Assembly (NCBI GenBank): GCA_946480445.1
Contig: CAMLJN010000015.1
Location: forward strand, 35,223 to 99,222
Direction of reading: 5' to 3'
Source of the DNA: an uncultured Buttiauxella sp.
Lineage (GTDB): Bacteria; Pseudomonadota; Gammaproteobacteria; Enterobacterales; Enterobacteriaceae
Length of the DNA: 64,000 bases
Under the pieces are notes generated by a model that did not search any database, was not told the DNA's origin, and saw nothing but the letters and a program-made list of their open reading frames with translations. Below are positions 10,884-21,326 of this stretch, in pieces (position 1 is the stretch's first letter; each line of letters begins with the position of its first letter). Position numbers and translations under genes: made by a program.

Positions 10884-11288
10884 TTATTGACCGAGGGTCA
10901 GGGTTTTCAACATCATGCTTTTCACGGTGTTGAGCACTTCCACGTTGGCCTGGTAGCTGCGCGAGGCGGACATGCTGTTCACCATTTCCCCCACCACGTC
11001 TACGTTTGGCATACGCACGTAACCTCTGGCATCGGCCAGCGGGTTACCCGGCTGATAAACCAGCTTGTCAGGCGCCTGGCTTTCCACCACGTCGCTGACT
11101 TTGACGCCGCCGGTTTGTGCCCCGGGGGCCGCGTCGACCTGGAAAACCACCTGCTTTGCACGGTAAGGCTGACCGTCCGGCCCGGTCGCGCTGTCGGCGT
11201 TGGCAAGGTTGCTGGCCGCCACGTTCAGACGCTTGGACTGCGCCGCCATTGCCGAACCGGCAATATCAAAAATATTCAGTAACGCCAT
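10884..11288 (-). CDS. flgC: Flagellar proximal rod protein
   Basis: FlgC is a proximal rod subunit. The 134-residue product equals E. coli FlgC in length. It carries the motif [20 protein letters not shown] near the N-terminus and the C-terminal rod motif [20 protein letters not shown]. It lies three bases downstream of the flgB stop, so the two are co-translated. Confidence 0.96.
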   Translation of the reverse strand: MALLNIFDIAGSAMAAQSKRLNVAASNLANADSATGPDGQPYRAKQVVFQVDAAPGAQTGGVKVSDVVESQAPDKLVYQPGNPLADARGYVRMPNVDVVGEMVNSMSASRSYQANVEVLNTVKSMMLKTLTLGQ

Positions 11289-11291
11289 GCT

Positions 11292-11708
11292 TTAATTACC
11301 CTGTGACAGCACGGACATCATGCCTTTGATCTGGCCGCCCAATACCTGGAGGTCGGACTGATACTTCAGGCTGTTATCCGCAAAGTTGGTACGCTCACGG
11401 TCCATATCGACGGTGTTGCCATCCATCGACGGTTGGTCAGGAATTCGGTAAAGGAGGTTAAGCTGCGGCACGGTTTGGGTTTGCGCCGGAATATGGCGTT
11501 CAGACGTCAGAGCAAGCGCTACCCCGCTGCCCGCCACGCGTCCACGGTCCATCACTTTTTTCATTTCGCTGGCGAAATCTATATCGCGCGCCTGAAAACC
11601 AGGCGTATCCGCGTTGGCGATGTTCGCCGCCAGAATCTCCTGACGCTGGGCCCGCAAATTAAGCGCTTCCTGCTGAAATCGCAGCGCAGCATCCAGTTTG
11701 TCGAGCAT
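11292..11708 (-). CDS. flgB: Flagellar proximal rod protein, first gene of operon
   Basis: FlgB is the most membrane-proximal of the rod subunits built on FliE. The 138-residue product has the length of E. coli FlgB. It contains [20 protein letters not shown], the rod/hook family motif, near residue 22. The GGAGGG ribosome site lies five bases upstream of the ATG. It opens the flgBCDEFGHIJ operon and faces flgA across a 152-base regulatory region. Confidence 0.97.
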   Translation of the reverse strand: MLDKLDAALRFQQEALNLRAQRQEILAANIANADTPGFQARDIDFASEMKKVMDRGRVAGSGVALALTSERHIPAQTQTVPQLNLLYRIPDQPSMDGNTVDMDRERTNFADNSLKYQSDLQVLGGQIKGMMSVLSQGN

Positions 11709-11764
11709 GTTCCCTCCGCATAATTAGGATTTGTCCGACAGCTTACGGCCCCTTACGCGTGCGT

Positions 11765-11807
11765 TATCGACGGAATAAAGACAAAATGCATCGCTATTTG
11801 TCGCCTT
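11765..11807 (-). promoter_or_regulatory. FlhDC box and flgB/flgA divergent promoter region
   Basis: On the minus strand, AAGGCGACAAATAGCG (11807-11792) matches the FlhD4C2 half-site AATGGCAGAAATAGCG at 12 of 16 positions. After an 11-base spacer, CTTTATTCCGTCGATA (11780-11765) matches the inverted half at about 9 of 16. This fits class II activation of the divergent flgA and flgB transcripts. The overlapping minus-strand GTCGATAA resembles a sigma-28 -10 (GCCGATAA), though no good TAAA -35 is seen. The consensus is recalled, not computed. Confidence 0.6.
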
Positions 11808-11860
11808 GATCAATTCCCCCTGCGGTTAAAATCACTGCAACCTGAGCAAGGAGAAGCAGC

Positions 11861-12520
11861 ATGAAGAGTCTGAAATTCTGGGGCGGGATCGCCGCACTGC
11901 TGGCCTCCGGCTGGGCTGCGGCGGGCCAGCTTGACGCACCGCTGACTCAGTTTTTCCAGCAGCGTCTGGCAGGGATCAGCGATGAGGTGTCCGTCACGGT
12001 GAAAACGCCGGATGCGCAGCTCCCCGCCTGCGAGCAGCCGAGCTTTGCGATGCCGAACAATGGCAGAATGTGGGGCAATGTCAGCGTGCAGGTTCGCTGC
12101 GGCAACGATAAGCGCTATATTCAGGCCGTTGTCGCCGCCACGGGAAACTATGTCGTCACGGCCCAGGCTGTCACACGCGGAACTCTGCTGGATCAAAGCA
12201 ATGTGCAGTTGAAACGTGGACGGCTCGATCAGCTGCCGCCGCGCGCCATGATCGATCTCCAGCAGGCAACGAACGCCGTCACCCTGCGGGATATTGCTCC
12301 GGGCCAGCCGGTGATGCTGTCGATGGTGCGTCAGTCCTGGCGAGTAAAAGCCGGACAGCGTGTGCAGGTTATCGCCGCCGGCGACGGTTTCAGCGTGAAC
12401 TCAGAAGGTCAGGTCTTAAATAATGCGGCGGTGGCGCAAAATGCCCGGGTACGTATGGCCTCGGGTCAGATAGTGAGCGGCACCGTGGGTGCTGATGGGA
12501 ATATTCTGATTAATCTGTAA
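11861..12520 (+). CDS. flgA: Flagellar P-ring assembly chaperone
   Basis: FlgA is the periplasmic chaperone that promotes polymerisation of FlgI into the P ring. The 219-residue protein matches E. coli FlgA in length. It starts with a Sec signal (MKSLKFWGGIAALLASGWAA, cleavage after AGA-like small residues) and ends with an SAF-like domain (RGTLLDQSNVQLKRGRLD; VLNNAAVAQNARVRMASGQI). The AAGGAG ribosome site precedes the ATG. It is divergent from flgB and upstream of flgMN. Confidence 0.95.
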   Translation: MKSLKFWGGIAALLASGWAAAGQLDAPLTQFFQQRLAGISDEVSVTVKTPDAQLPACEQPSFAMPNNGRMWGNVSVQVRCGNDKRYIQAVVAATGNYVVTAQAVTRGTLLDQSNVQLKRGRLDQLPPRAMIDLQQATNAVTLRDIAPGQPVMLSMVRQSWRVKAGQRVQVIAAGDGFSVNSEGQVLNNAAVAQNARVRMASGQIVSGTVGADGNILINL

Positions 12521-12526
12521 TCTTTT

Positions 12527-12553
12527 TAAAGATTCTGCGGCGGCTGCCGATAA
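12527..12553 (+). promoter_or_regulatory. Sigma-28 (FliA) promoter of flgMN
   Basis: TAAA (12527-12530), exactly 15 bases, then GCCGATAA (12546-12553) is a perfect match to the enteric FliA consensus TAAA-N15-GCCGATAA. It begins 7 bases after the flgA stop and 61 bases before the end of the flgM leader, giving flgMN a late class III promoter besides read-through from flgA. Confidence 0.93.
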
Positions 12554-12613
12554 ATGTTTAACAATGATTTTGACAGGCTAACCGCCGTGAGCCCCCTCGA
12601 TGAGGATAAGATA

Positions 12614-12907
12614 ATGAGCATTGATCGCACGTCGCCCTTAAAACCGGTAAGTACTGTTCAACCGCGCGAAACGACTGATACCCAGGCGCAGAAAAGCCGC
12701 CTGGAAAAGAGTGCCACGGCAAAAAGTACCAGCGTCACCTTAAGTGATGCGCAGGCTAAGCTGATGCAGCCTGGCACCAGCGACATTAATATGGAACGCG
12801 TGGAAGCGCTGAAAACGGCCATCCGTAACGGTGAGTTAAAAATGGATACGGGCAAAATCGCCGATGCGCTGATCCAGGAAGCCCAAAGCTATCTACAGAG
12901 TAACTAA
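12614..12907 (+). CDS. flgM: Anti-sigma-28 factor
   Basis: FlgM binds and inhibits FliA until it is exported through the finished hook, coupling late gene expression to assembly. The start at 12614 gives 97 residues beginning [20 protein letters not shown], the same length and N-terminus as E. coli FlgM, with a GAGGATAAG ribosome site. The longer open frame from 12554 would start inside the sigma-28 -10 and is not used. The C-terminal sigma-binding half contains [15 protein letters not shown] and [20 protein letters not shown]. flgN follows after 4 bases. Confidence 0.96.
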   Translation: MSIDRTSPLKPVSTVQPRETTDTQAQKSRLEKSATAKSTSVTLSDAQAKLMQPGTSDINMERVEALKTAIRNGELKMDTGKIADALIQEAQSYLQSN

Positions 12908-12911
12908 TTGC

Positions 12912-13337
12912 ATGAGTCGTCTGTTAGAAGTGCTCGACCAAATGACTGCGGTGCTGAACTCACTCAAAGAAGTGATGGACGCCGAGCAACAACAATTGTC
13001 TGCGGGCCATGTCAATGGCAGCGCCCTGCAACGCATTACTGAAGATAAAAGCTCGCTGCTGGCGACGCTCGACTACCTCGAGCAACAGCGTCGCGAGCAG
13101 CAAAATCAGGAGAATGCCCCAAGCCAGGACGTCCACCAGCGCTGGCAGACGATTACGCAGAAAACGCAGCATCTACGCGATATCAATCAGCATAACGGCT
13201 GGCTTTTAGAAGATCAGCTGGCTCGTAATGAGCAGGCATTAGCCGTACTCAAGCCGCATCAGGAGCCCAATCTTTACGGGGCGGACGGACAAGCCACGAC
13301 GGTGAATCGCGGCGGCAATAAAAAGATAACCATCTGA
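12912..13337 (+). CDS. flgN: Flagellar export chaperone for FlgK/FlgL
   Basis: FlgN is a cytoplasmic type III chaperone for the two hook-filament junction proteins FlgK and FlgL, both encoded in this window. The 141-residue protein is slightly longer than E. coli FlgN (138) and is predicted to be almost entirely helical, with a coiled-coil-like middle (LEQQRREQQNQENAPSQ). It is co-transcribed with flgM from the sigma-28 promoter at 12527. Confidence 0.95.
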   Translation: MSRLLEVLDQMTAVLNSLKEVMDAEQQQLSAGHVNGSALQRITEDKSSLLATLDYLEQQRREQQNQENAPSQDVHQRWQTITQKTQHLRDINQHNGWLLEDQLARNEQALAVLKPHQEPNLYGADGQATTVNRGGNKKITI

Positions 13338-13350
13338 GCCTTACTCCCGA

Positions 13351-13373
13351 CCCTCTCTCTGTCAGAGAGAGGG
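13351..13373. repeat. Inverted repeat after flgN
   Basis: CCCTCTCTC and GAGAGAGGG pair around a TGTCA loop just downstream of the flgN stop. There is no T run on either strand, so it is a hairpin of uncertain function lying between the convergent flgN and cold-shock-domain genes. Confidence 0.6.
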
Positions 13374-13419
13374 GGAAGCCACTCGCCGCAAGCGGCCGAG
13401 GGAACAGCCCATTCTGGCC

Positions 13420-13905
13420 TTAGCGCGGTAGCGCCTTCAGCGTCTTCATCGTGGCATCCACATCAATTTCATCCTCAGAGAAAATATGCGTGGTCCCCTG
13501 GAACGTGGTGACAGCCAGTTTCTTCAGGGTGCGCATCTCCCCTTCTTTCTTCTCACTTTTCGGCCGGATACTGTTCATCAGCAGTCCAACGGACAGCACC
13601 GCGTTATCTTTATCAATCTTCGTGTCAGCAGGCACTTCCTCGCTGTACACCAGGAAAGATTTGATCGCCGTAATTTTGATGCGCTCACCGGCAATAAAGA
13701 TATATTTACTTTCCGGCTCCACTTTCACCGCATAAGCCGACAGCCCTTTATTGTTGGTGGTGGGTTCAAAAGTCACCGCCGCATCTTTTTTGATAAGTTC
13801 AGGATTGGCGACTTTAATCACATGGAAATAACGGTTATCGCCGTTTTCATCTTTGATAAAACCAAAACCTTTTTCTTCAAACCAGGTTGTGATTGTCCCG
13901 TTCAT
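13420..13905 (-). CDS. Cold-shock-domain protein with unknown C-terminal half
   Basis: The 161-residue product starts with a cold-shock domain (residues 1-65). MNGTITTWFEEKGFGFIKDE contains the RNP1-like GFGFI, and RYFHV takes the RNP2 place, so it probably binds single-stranded nucleic acid. The remaining 95 residues (KYIFIAGERIKITAIKSFLV; MRTLKKLAVTTFQGTTHIFS; ATMKTLKALP) are not recognised. This part looks like an alpha/beta domain with no membrane segment. The gene stands alone and converges with flgN. E. coli K-12 has no gene at this position, as far as I recall. Classical Csp proteins are about 70 residues, so this is a two-domain variant. Confidence 0.85.
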   Translation of the reverse strand: MNGTITTWFEEKGFGFIKDENGDNRYFHVIKVANPELIKKDAAVTFEPTTNNKGLSAYAVKVEPESKYIFIAGERIKITAIKSFLVYSEEVPADTKIDKDNAVLSVGLLMNSIRPKSEKKEGEMRTLKKLAVTTFQGTTHIFSEDEIDVDATMKTLKALPR

Positions 13906-13975
13906 CGCTTTACCGCCTAATTAATCGTTCAACATGTCAAATTTTGCAGCGCGCAGTTTAATGCAGAACGCGCGC

Positions 13976-14003
13976 GCCGACCATGCCTTTGATACAGGTC
14001 GGC
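13976..14003 (-). repeat. Hairpin downstream of murJ
   Basis: GCCGACC and GGTCGGC pair with a 14-base loop just after the murJ stop (minus strand). There is no clear U tract. It may be a weak terminator or an mRNA 3'-end stabiliser for the mviM-murJ transcript. Confidence 0.45.
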
Positions 14004-14013
14004 ACTGCAATAA

Positions 14014-15549
<1,536 letters not shown>

Positions 15550-15561
15550 TTATTATTCGGT

Positions 15562-15765
15562 TCCACAAACGTCAACGCCTGCTACGCAGGCGCTCAAACT
15601 GGTGACAACACTTATACCGTCATAAAACGAACGGAGGACACCAGACAAATAATAAGGAAAATCAATTCATTGATTTTCGGCAATTCAGACGCAGCGGAAG
15701 GAAAAACCACGCTTTTCCCTTCCGCTGCCACAAACGTTAACGCCTGGTGTGCAGGCGTTAACGAG
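15562..15765 (-). repeat. Dispersed hairpin-palindrome-hairpin element, copy 1
   Basis: The mviM-murJ spacer holds a composite element. Two near-identical segments, CCACAAACGTYAACGCCTG plus a hairpin (15563-15593 and 15729-15762), flank it. Between them lies a 22-bp palindrome GAAAATCAA-TTCA-TTGATTTTC (15657-15678) followed by GGCAA-TCA, and a further 11-bp inverted repeat (15691-15701 with 15718-15728). The core from CACCAG to CGGCAA (about 15640-15683) recurs at 33647-33688. Both copies lie downstream of a minus-strand gene. I do not recognise it as REP, ERIC or another named enteric repeat. Confidence 0.75.
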
Positions 15766-15831
15766 ATGCTAAGTTTCTCAGGCGTAGTCTACCGATACGT
15801 CGCCGAAATACTACCCTCAGTTGTTACAGGT

Positions 15832-16755
15832 TTATTCGCTCATTGCCTCGCGCCAGAGCTTTTCCACCACTCTTTGCGCCAGCAGCGCCTGTTCACCGGC
15901 GGTTTCCGGAACAGTCTGATTTGTCACACAATCAAGGAAATGACGCGCGCAGCCGGCAAACCCACGCTGCTCGAGCGTACTCTGCCAGCCGGGGACAGGG
16001 CGGCTGATAACGCCCGCCCCACTCTCTTCACGCCAGTCGCGCATATCCGTCACGTCATACAATCCGCCTTCCGTCACTGCCTGAACCCACTCGCGCTGAC
16101 TCCCTGCCCGGCGGTGCATACTGGTGGTGATTTGCAGATGTTCTTTTGCGAAATGATGCTCGGCAAACAGCATTTGCCCCTGTTCATTGGTCAACAGCGT
16201 ACCGCTTTGCAACTGCGCTTCACCGCCCGCAAGCCACAGCGCGGTATCCACGACGTGCAGGTAATCATCAAGCAGGGTAAAACGCAGATCGTTGGGGCCG
16301 ACGCTGTCGGCGCGGTGTTTATCCATACGCACCGATGCCCCGTCTGCCAGCTTCGCTTTCAGCTCCTGATACAGCGGCGAGAAACGACGGTTGAACCCTA
16401 CCATCAGCGTACGTTTCTGGCGCTCGGCAAGTGCCACAAGACGTTCGGCGTCCACCAGATTTTCGGCCAGCGGTTTATCCACGCAGACGCTGACCCCGGC
16501 CTGCAGCAGTTCGCTGACAACGGCAAAATGCGTGCTCGTAGGGCTGTGTACAAATACCGCGTCGCACTGCGCGGCGAGATCGGCGATGGATGCAACGAAA
16601 GGAATGCGGTAGGTTTCGCAAATTGTCCGGGCTTTCTCTTTTGTCGGCGAGAAGGCCCCCTGCAACGTCCAGTCGCTGGCGGCGCCTAACACCGGTAGCC
16701 AGGCTTTTTGCGCGATACCGCCCAGCCCTACCACGCCTACACGAAGTTTAGTCAC
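15832..16755 (-). CDS. mviM: Gfo/Idh/MocA-family oxidoreductase
   Basis: The 307-residue predicted NAD(P)-dependent oxidoreductase has the E. coli MviM length. Residues 1-125 form a Rossmann fold with GVVGLGGIAQ near the N-terminus and the family motif CVDKPLAENL near residue 95. The C-terminal half is the alpha/beta Gfo/Idh/MocA domain. The substrate is unknown. The gene is 3 bases after yceH and upstream of murJ, in what looks like a rimJ-yceH-mviM-murJ transcription unit. Confidence 0.93.
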   Translation of the reverse strand: MTKLRVGVVGLGGIAQKAWLPVLGAASDWTLQGAFSPTKEKARTICETYRIPFVASIADLAAQCDAVFVHSPTSTHFAVVSELLQAGVSVCVDKPLAENLVDAERLVALAERQKRTLMVGFNRRFSPLYQELKAKLADGASVRMDKHRADSVGPNDLRFTLLDDYLHVVDTALWLAGGEAQLQSGTLLTNEQGQMLFAEHHFAKEHLQITTSMHRRAGSQREWVQAVTEGGLYDVTDMRDWREESGAGVISRPVPGWQSTLEQRGFAGCARHFLDCVTNQTVPETAGEQALLAQRVVEKLWREAMSE

Positions 16756-16758
16756 GGC

Positions 16759-17412
16759 TTAATCTCCCAGATGTGCAAGCAGCGAGTCGAGACGCAGCCT
16801 GAGTTCTGCCACTTCGGCTTCAAGCTGTTCAACCCGGCCAGTCAAATCCCCGGCCACCGCGAAGGATGGGACTGCATTGTCAACCGCAGTCTGCGTCTCC
16901 TGCTCCCCGCAGAACAAATGCCTGTAGCGACTTTCACGCTTACCCGGCTCACGCGCAAGGCGCACGACAAATGGGCCATCTTCCCGGTTTGCCAGGGTTT
17001 CAAGCGTCTGTTCCACCTGCGCCATATCGCTGAACTCAAACATTCTCCCGGCGCGGCTACGCAGCTCACCAGGCGTTTGCGCCCCGCGCAGCAGTAGCGT
17101 GGTCACCACGGCCACCTCGGCAGGCGTTAATTTCAGATCGCCGAACTCCGAGTTACAAAAACGCTGTTCGTATTTAGTCACGCGGTTGCCAAAGCCGCTC
17201 ACGGTGCGCAGATAGTGACGTTTCACCAGATTATCCAGCGTCTCCTGCACGTCATGTTCTTTAAGATCCATCACCGGTTCCCGGTTCGTCTTCTGATTAC
17301 AGGCGGTGACCACGCCGTTGACGGACATCGGATACTGTTCTGGCGTGGTAACCTGTTTTTCCATCAGGCTGCCGACCACGCGGGCTTCTACCGCGGTTAA
17401 CTGATATTTCAT
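16759..17412 (-). CDS. yceH: DUF480 family protein YceH
   Basis: The 217-residue protein (E. coli about 215) is composed of two winged-helix-like repeats, judging by the two similar halves ([20 protein letters not shown] and [20 protein letters not shown]), plus a C-terminal coiled coil ([20 protein letters not shown]). Its function is unknown. It lies 9 bases after rimJ and 3 bases before mviM on the same strand. Confidence 0.93.
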   Translation of the reverse strand: MKYQLTAVEARVVGSLMEKQVTTPEQYPMSVNGVVTACNQKTNREPVMDLKEHDVQETLDNLVKRHYLRTVSGFGNRVTKYEQRFCNSEFGDLKLTPAEVAVVTTLLLRGAQTPGELRSRAGRMFEFSDMAQVEQTLETLANREDGPFVVRLAREPGKRESRYRHLFCGEQETQTAVDNAVPSFAVAGDLTGRVEQLEAEVAELRLRLDSLLAHLGD

Positions 17413-17421
17413 CTCATGTCC

Positions 17422-18006
17422 TCAACGCCCGGGGGTCCAGAGTTTTGACGTCAGCGCGGTCAGGACATGATCCCGCCAGACGCCATCGATCAGTAAATAG
17501 TCTTTCGCATAGCCTTCTTTTTCAAAACCCAGCCGCGCAAGCAGATCGCCGCTGCGCTGGTTATGCGGCATATAGTTGGCCATGATGCGATGGATATGTT
17601 GGCTGCGCTGCATATAGCGGATAGCCGAGGTCAGGGCCTCGAACATCAACCCCTGGCCCTGCCACTTCTCCCCCAGCGAATAGCCAAGGTAGCAGGCATG
17701 GAAGGAACCGCGCACCACGTTTGAAAAATTCGCCACGCCGCGGATCTCTTTTTCATCTTCATCAAGCAAAGCAAAATAGAAAGCGCTGCCGGATTTGTGC
17801 ATTTCACCAATCATGCCCAGCCGCGCCTGCCAGCCGGAGGGATAGCAGTGGCTGTCGTCACGGACCGGCTCCCAGGGTTTGAGAAACTGGCGGTTTTCAG
17901 CGTAATAATCAGCCAGACGCCAGGCATCTCTTTCGTAGACCAGACGCACCACCAGCCTGTCGGTTGTTAAACGGACTTTCGGCACGTTACTGCGGTAACC
18001 AAACAT
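17422..18006 (-). CDS. rimJ: Ribosomal protein S5-alanine N-acetyltransferase
   Basis: RimJ is a GNAT-family enzyme that acetylates the N-terminal alanine of ribosomal protein S5. The start at 18006 gives 194 residues beginning [20 protein letters not shown], identical in length to E. coli, with a GGAGCAGGGG ribosome site. The open frame to 18030 adds eight unconserved residues. The acetyl-CoA binding region is around [20 protein letters not shown]. It is the first gene of the minus-strand rimJ-yceH-mviM set and is divergent from mdtH. Confidence 0.95.
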   Translation of the reverse strand: MFGYRSNVPKVRLTTDRLVVRLVYERDAWRLADYYAENRQFLKPWEPVRDDSHCYPSGWQARLGMIGEMHKSGSAFYFALLDEDEKEIRGVANFSNVVRGSFHACYLGYSLGEKWQGQGLMFEALTSAIRYMQRSQHIHRIMANYMPHNQRSGDLLARLGFEKEGYAKDYLLIDGVWRDHVLTALTSKLWTPGR

Positions 18007-18247
18007 GTTCCCCTGCTCCTCACATCCCAAGGTTTTACAAGCCCAACCTGATTACTATACCTGTGCCTGGGGTGGGAGGGAAAACAACAAGATGCAGATT
18101 TTTCACCGGGTCATACTTTTTTCGATGAAAGGCATCTATCGAACACGGTGAACGATTAAAAAATATTGTCATCGGCCATCTGTCAAAATGGGATTAGCCA
18201 GTGGAGAATGGGGTCAGTCACAACATAAGGGATGCCCTGGAGGGGAG

Positions 18248-19456
18248 ATGTCACGGGTTGCGCAGGCAAGGAGCCTGGGTAAATATTTCCTGTTGCTCGA
18301 TAATATGCTGGTGGTTCTGGGCTTTTTCGTCGTCTTCCCTTTGATTTCTATCCGTTTCGTCGACCAGATGGGCTGGGCGGCGCTGATGGTGGGTATTGCC
18401 CTCGGCCTGCGCCAGCTCACCCAGCAGGGGCTGGGGATTTTCGGCGGCGCTATCGCAGACCGTCTCGGCGCCAAACCCATGATCGTCACCGGCATGCTGC
18501 TTCGTGCGGCGGGGTTTGCCCTGATGGGTATCGCCCACGAACCCTGGGTGCTATGGCTCTCCTGCTTTATATCCGCCATCGGCGGCACGCTCTTCGACCC
18601 GCCCCGCGCCGCACTGGTGGTAAAACTGGTGCGCCCGCATCAGCGAGGACGCTTTTTCTCCTTGCTGATGATGCAGGACAGCGCTGGCGCGGTTATCGGC
18701 GCGCTGCTCGGCAGTTGGCTGCTGCAATATGATTTTCGTCTCGTCTGCGCCGCAGGCGCGGTGATGTTTGTTATTTGCGCGGCTGTCAATGCGTGGCTGC
18801 TGCCCGCTTATAAGCTCTCCACCATTCGCACTCCGATGCTTGAAGGCATGGGGCGCGTGCTGCGCGACAGACGCTTTGTCACCTATGTGCTGACCCTGGC
18901 AGGTTATTACATGCTGGCCGTGCAGGTGATGCTGATGCTGCCGATTATGGTCAACGAAATCGCCGGGACGCCTGCGGCAGTGAAATGGATGTACGCCATC
19001 GAAGCCGCCCTGTCGTTAACCCTGCTCTATCCGATAGCCCGCTGGAGCGAGAAACGTTTTCGCCTTGAGCAACGTGTGATGGCCGGTTTGCTCCTGATGA
19101 CGCTGGCCTTGCTGCCCGTCGGGCTGACCAGCACTCTGCAACAGCTCTTTGCTCTAATCTGCCTATTTTACATCGGCACGGTTATCGCTGAACCTGCTCG
19201 CGAAACGCTTGGTGCCTCGCTTGCTGACGCCCGGGCGCGGGGGAGCTATATGGGCTTCAGCCGTCTGGGCCTCGCGATTGGCGGCGCGTTTGGCTACGCG
19301 GGCGGCGGCTGGCTTTACGACGCCGGTAAAACGCTGCATCAGCCCGAACTGCCGTGGCTGATGTTGGGCATTATCGGCTTTATTACCCTGGCGGCACTGT
19401 GGTGGCAGTTCAGCCTGAAGCCGGTGGAACCCTCGATGCTTGAACCGGATGCCTAG
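18248..19456 (+). CDS. mdtH: MFS multidrug efflux transporter MdtH
   Basis: MdtH is a 12-TM drug:H+ antiporter of the major facilitator superfamily in the inner membrane; E. coli MdtH confers modest quinolone resistance when overexpressed. The start at 18248, after a GGAGGGGAG site, gives 402 residues beginning [20 protein letters not shown], the E. coli length. The MFS motif A region is [19 protein letters not shown] 20-codon upstream extension of the frame is not conserved. It is divergent from rimJ. Confidence 0.95.
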   Translation: MSRVAQARSLGKYFLLLDNMLVVLGFFVVFPLISIRFVDQMGWAALMVGIALGLRQLTQQGLGIFGGAIADRLGAKPMIVTGMLLRAAGFALMGIAHEPWVLWLSCFISAIGGTLFDPPRAALVVKLVRPHQRGRFFSLLMMQDSAGAVIGALLGSWLLQYDFRLVCAAGAVMFVICAAVNAWLLPAYKLSTIRTPMLEGMGRVLRDRRFVTYVLTLAGYYMLAVQVMLMLPIMVNEIAGTPAAVKWMYAIEAALSLTLLYPIARWSEKRFRLEQRVMAGLLLMTLALLPVGLTSTLQQLFALICLFYIGTVIAEPARETLGASLADARARGSYMGFSRLGLAIGGAFGYAGGGWLYDAGKTLHQPELPWLMLGIIGFITLAALWWQFSLKPVEPSMLEPDA

Positions 19457-19532
19457 GCACCCGGTTTGCGGACCTGCATGTTCTCTTCCATACTCGATTG
19501 TTAACGTCCACGACATCTAAATGGAGGAGAAC

Positions 19533-20180
19533 GTGAAGCTCTATATTTACGATCACTGCCCGTTCTGCGTGAAAGCGCGCATGATTTTTGGGCTGAAGAA
19601 TATTCCCGTTGAACTCATCGTGCTGTCTAACGACGACGAAGCCACCCCAACAAAAATGATTGGTCAGAAAATGGCGCCGATTCTGCAAAAAGATGACAGC
19701 CGGTATCTGCCCGAAAGCCTAGATATTGTGCACTACGTGGATAAGCTTGATGGCAAACCGCTGCTGACCGGCCCGACCAATGCAGCCATTGCTGAATGGC
19801 TGCGCCAGGTGAGCACCTATGTGCAGCACCTGCTGCTGCCGCGCATTGCGAAAGCGCCCTTCGATGAGTTTGCGACGCCCGAGGCTCGCGCATACTTCAC
19901 CAAAAAGAAAGAAGGGATGATTGGATCTTTCAGTGAGCACCTTGCGCACTCGCCGGGGCTTATCAAGAAAATCAGCGACGACTTACGCAAGCTCGATAAG
20001 CTTATCGTGCAGCCGAATGCCGTGAACGGCGAGCTTTCCCTCGACGATATACATCTGTTCCCGCTGCTGCGTAATCTGACGCTGGTGGCCGGAATTGACT
20101 ATCCAAGCCGGGTCAGAGACTACCGCGACAACATGGCCAAACAGACACAAATTAATCTGCTTTCCTCCCTCGCCCTGTAG
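19533..20180 (+). CDS. grxB: Glutaredoxin 2
   Basis: Grx2 is an atypical, GST-like glutaredoxin that reduces mixed disulfides with glutathione in the cytoplasm. The GTG start at 19533 (GGAGGAGAAC before it) gives 215 residues, as in E. coli. The N-terminal thioredoxin fold carries the dithiol active site CPFC (residues 9-12; CPYC in E. coli), and the C-terminal half is helical and GST-like, ending AKQTQINLLSSLAL. The gene stands alone and ends in a strong terminator, convergent with the extra GAPDH gene. Confidence 0.95.
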   Translation: MKLYIYDHCPFCVKARMIFGLKNIPVELIVLSNDDEATPTKMIGQKMAPILQKDDSRYLPESLDIVHYVDKLDGKPLLTGPTNAAIAEWLRQVSTYVQHLLLPRIAKAPFDEFATPEARAYFTKKKEGMIGSFSEHLAHSPGLIKKISDDLRKLDKLIVQPNAVNGELSLDDIHLFPLLRNLTLVAGIDYPSRVRDYRDNMAKQTQINLLSSLAL

Positions 20181-20194
20181 TGAGCTGGATCGAT

Positions 20195-20224
20195 AGCGGT
20201 CAGCCTTCCGGGCTGACCGCTTTG
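20195..20224 (+). terminator. grxB terminator
   Basis: AGCGGTCAGCC pairs with GGCTGACCGCT around TTCC, followed by TTGTT. The strong stem starts 14 bases after the grxB stop. The palindrome may also stop the converging GAPDH transcript. Confidence 0.85.
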
Positions 20225-20238
20225 TTACCTGCTGAGCG

Positions 20239-21249
20239 CTACAGGCCTTTTTGATCCATCAGCACAGCCAGATCGACCAGACGGTTAGAGAAGGCCCACT
20301 CGTTGTCATACCAGGCAAGAATTTTGACCAGATTGCCGCCGATAACCAGCGTTGAAAGCCCGTCGATAATGGATGAACGGGCATCACCCTGATAATCGCT
20401 CGATACCAGCGGCTCGTCGCTGTAGCCCAGAATGCCTTTCAGCGGGCCTGATTGCGCAGCTTTACGGAAAGCCTCATTTACCTCCTGCGCGGTCACCTCA
20501 CGTTTTAAGGTTACCGTCAGGTCAACGATTGAGACAACCGGAACCGGAACACGCAGCGAGTACCCGGTCAGACGCCCGTCCAGCTCGGGGATCACTTTAC
20601 CCAGCGCTTTAGCGGCACCGCTGGAATAAGGCACGATAGACAGGGCCGCAGCACGCGCGCCGCGCAGGTCTTTTTCCGGCTGGTCATGCAGCGCCTGGCT
20701 GTTGGTGTAGGCGTGTGTGGTATTCATCAGACCGTGTTCAATACCAAAGCTGCGCTGCAGGACAAATGCGGCCGGAGCCAGACCGTTGGTGGTACAGCTC
20801 CCGTTGCTGACCACCTTGTGCACAGCCGGATCGTATTTCTCGTGGTTAACGCCCATCACCACGGTGATATCATCGTCCTTACCCGGTGCCGAGAGGATCA
20901 CGCGTCTGGCGCCGCCCTTCGTAATGTGAACCTCTGCTTTAGCCTTATCGGTAAAGAACCCCGTGGCTTCAATAACCAGCTCAACGCCTACGCTGCTCCA
21001 CGGGATAGCCCCCGGATCTCTTTCGCTGAACACCCGAATCGCTCTGCCATCGAGCAGCAGCTGGCCATCCGCAGCGTCGACATTTGCGGTCAGAGTACCC
21101 TGCAGAGAGTCATATTTCAGAAGATGGGCAAGCGTCTTGCTGTCGGTCAGATCGTTGATAGCGACAACCTGGAAATCGTCGCGCCCTAATGCTGCGCGCA
21201 GAACGTTTCTGCCGATTCTGCCAAACCCGTTAATGCCTACTTTGACCAT
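20239..21249 (-). CDS. Type I glyceraldehyde-3-phosphate dehydrogenase (extra paralogue)
   Basis: This 336-residue enzyme oxidises glyceraldehyde-3-phosphate with NAD+ and phosphate. The Rossmann motif is VGINGFGRIGRNVLRAAL, the NAD-specific Asp lies in INDLTD (about residue 32), the active site is SNGSCTTNG (catalytic Cys about 153), and the C-terminal motif is WYDNEWAFSNR. In housekeeping GapA the active site reads SNASCTTNC; here the second Cys is Gly. TLAHLLKYDSLQGTL is closer to Gram-positive or cyanobacterial GAPDH than to E. coli GapA. It is not gapA, which is at another locus in enterics. A GlxA-type regulator lies 58 bases upstream on the same strand, and the two may form one unit. 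Confidence 0.93.
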   Translation of the reverse strand: MVKVGINGFGRIGRNVLRAALGRDDFQVVAINDLTDSKTLAHLLKYDSLQGTLTANVDAADGQLLLDGRAIRVFSERDPGAIPWSSVGVELVIEATGFFTDKAKAEVHITKGGARRVILSAPGKDDDITVVMGVNHEKYDPAVHKVVSNGSCTTNGLAPAAFVLQRSFGIEHGLMNTTHAYTNSQALHDQPEKDLRGARAAALSIVPYSSGAAKALGKVIPELDGRLTGYSLRVPVPVVSIVDLTVTLKREVTAQEVNEAFRKAAQSGPLKGILGYSDEPLVSSDYQGDARSSIIDGLSTLVIGGNLVKILAWYDNEWAFSNRLVDLAVLMDQKGL

Positions 21250-21326
21250 GATTTACTCCTCGGTGAGTTGCCTGACGTCAGAGTAAAGCGGAACCTGAAT
21301 GGCTCAAATGACAATAAAGAATCAAT

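Noticed and set aside
13351..13373. Hairpin after flgN as intrinsic terminator
   Set aside because: No T run on either strand, so only reported as an inverted repeat.
15670..16689. 339-codon plus-strand frame across mviM
   Set aside because: Shadow of mviM; its first part lies in the repeat element.
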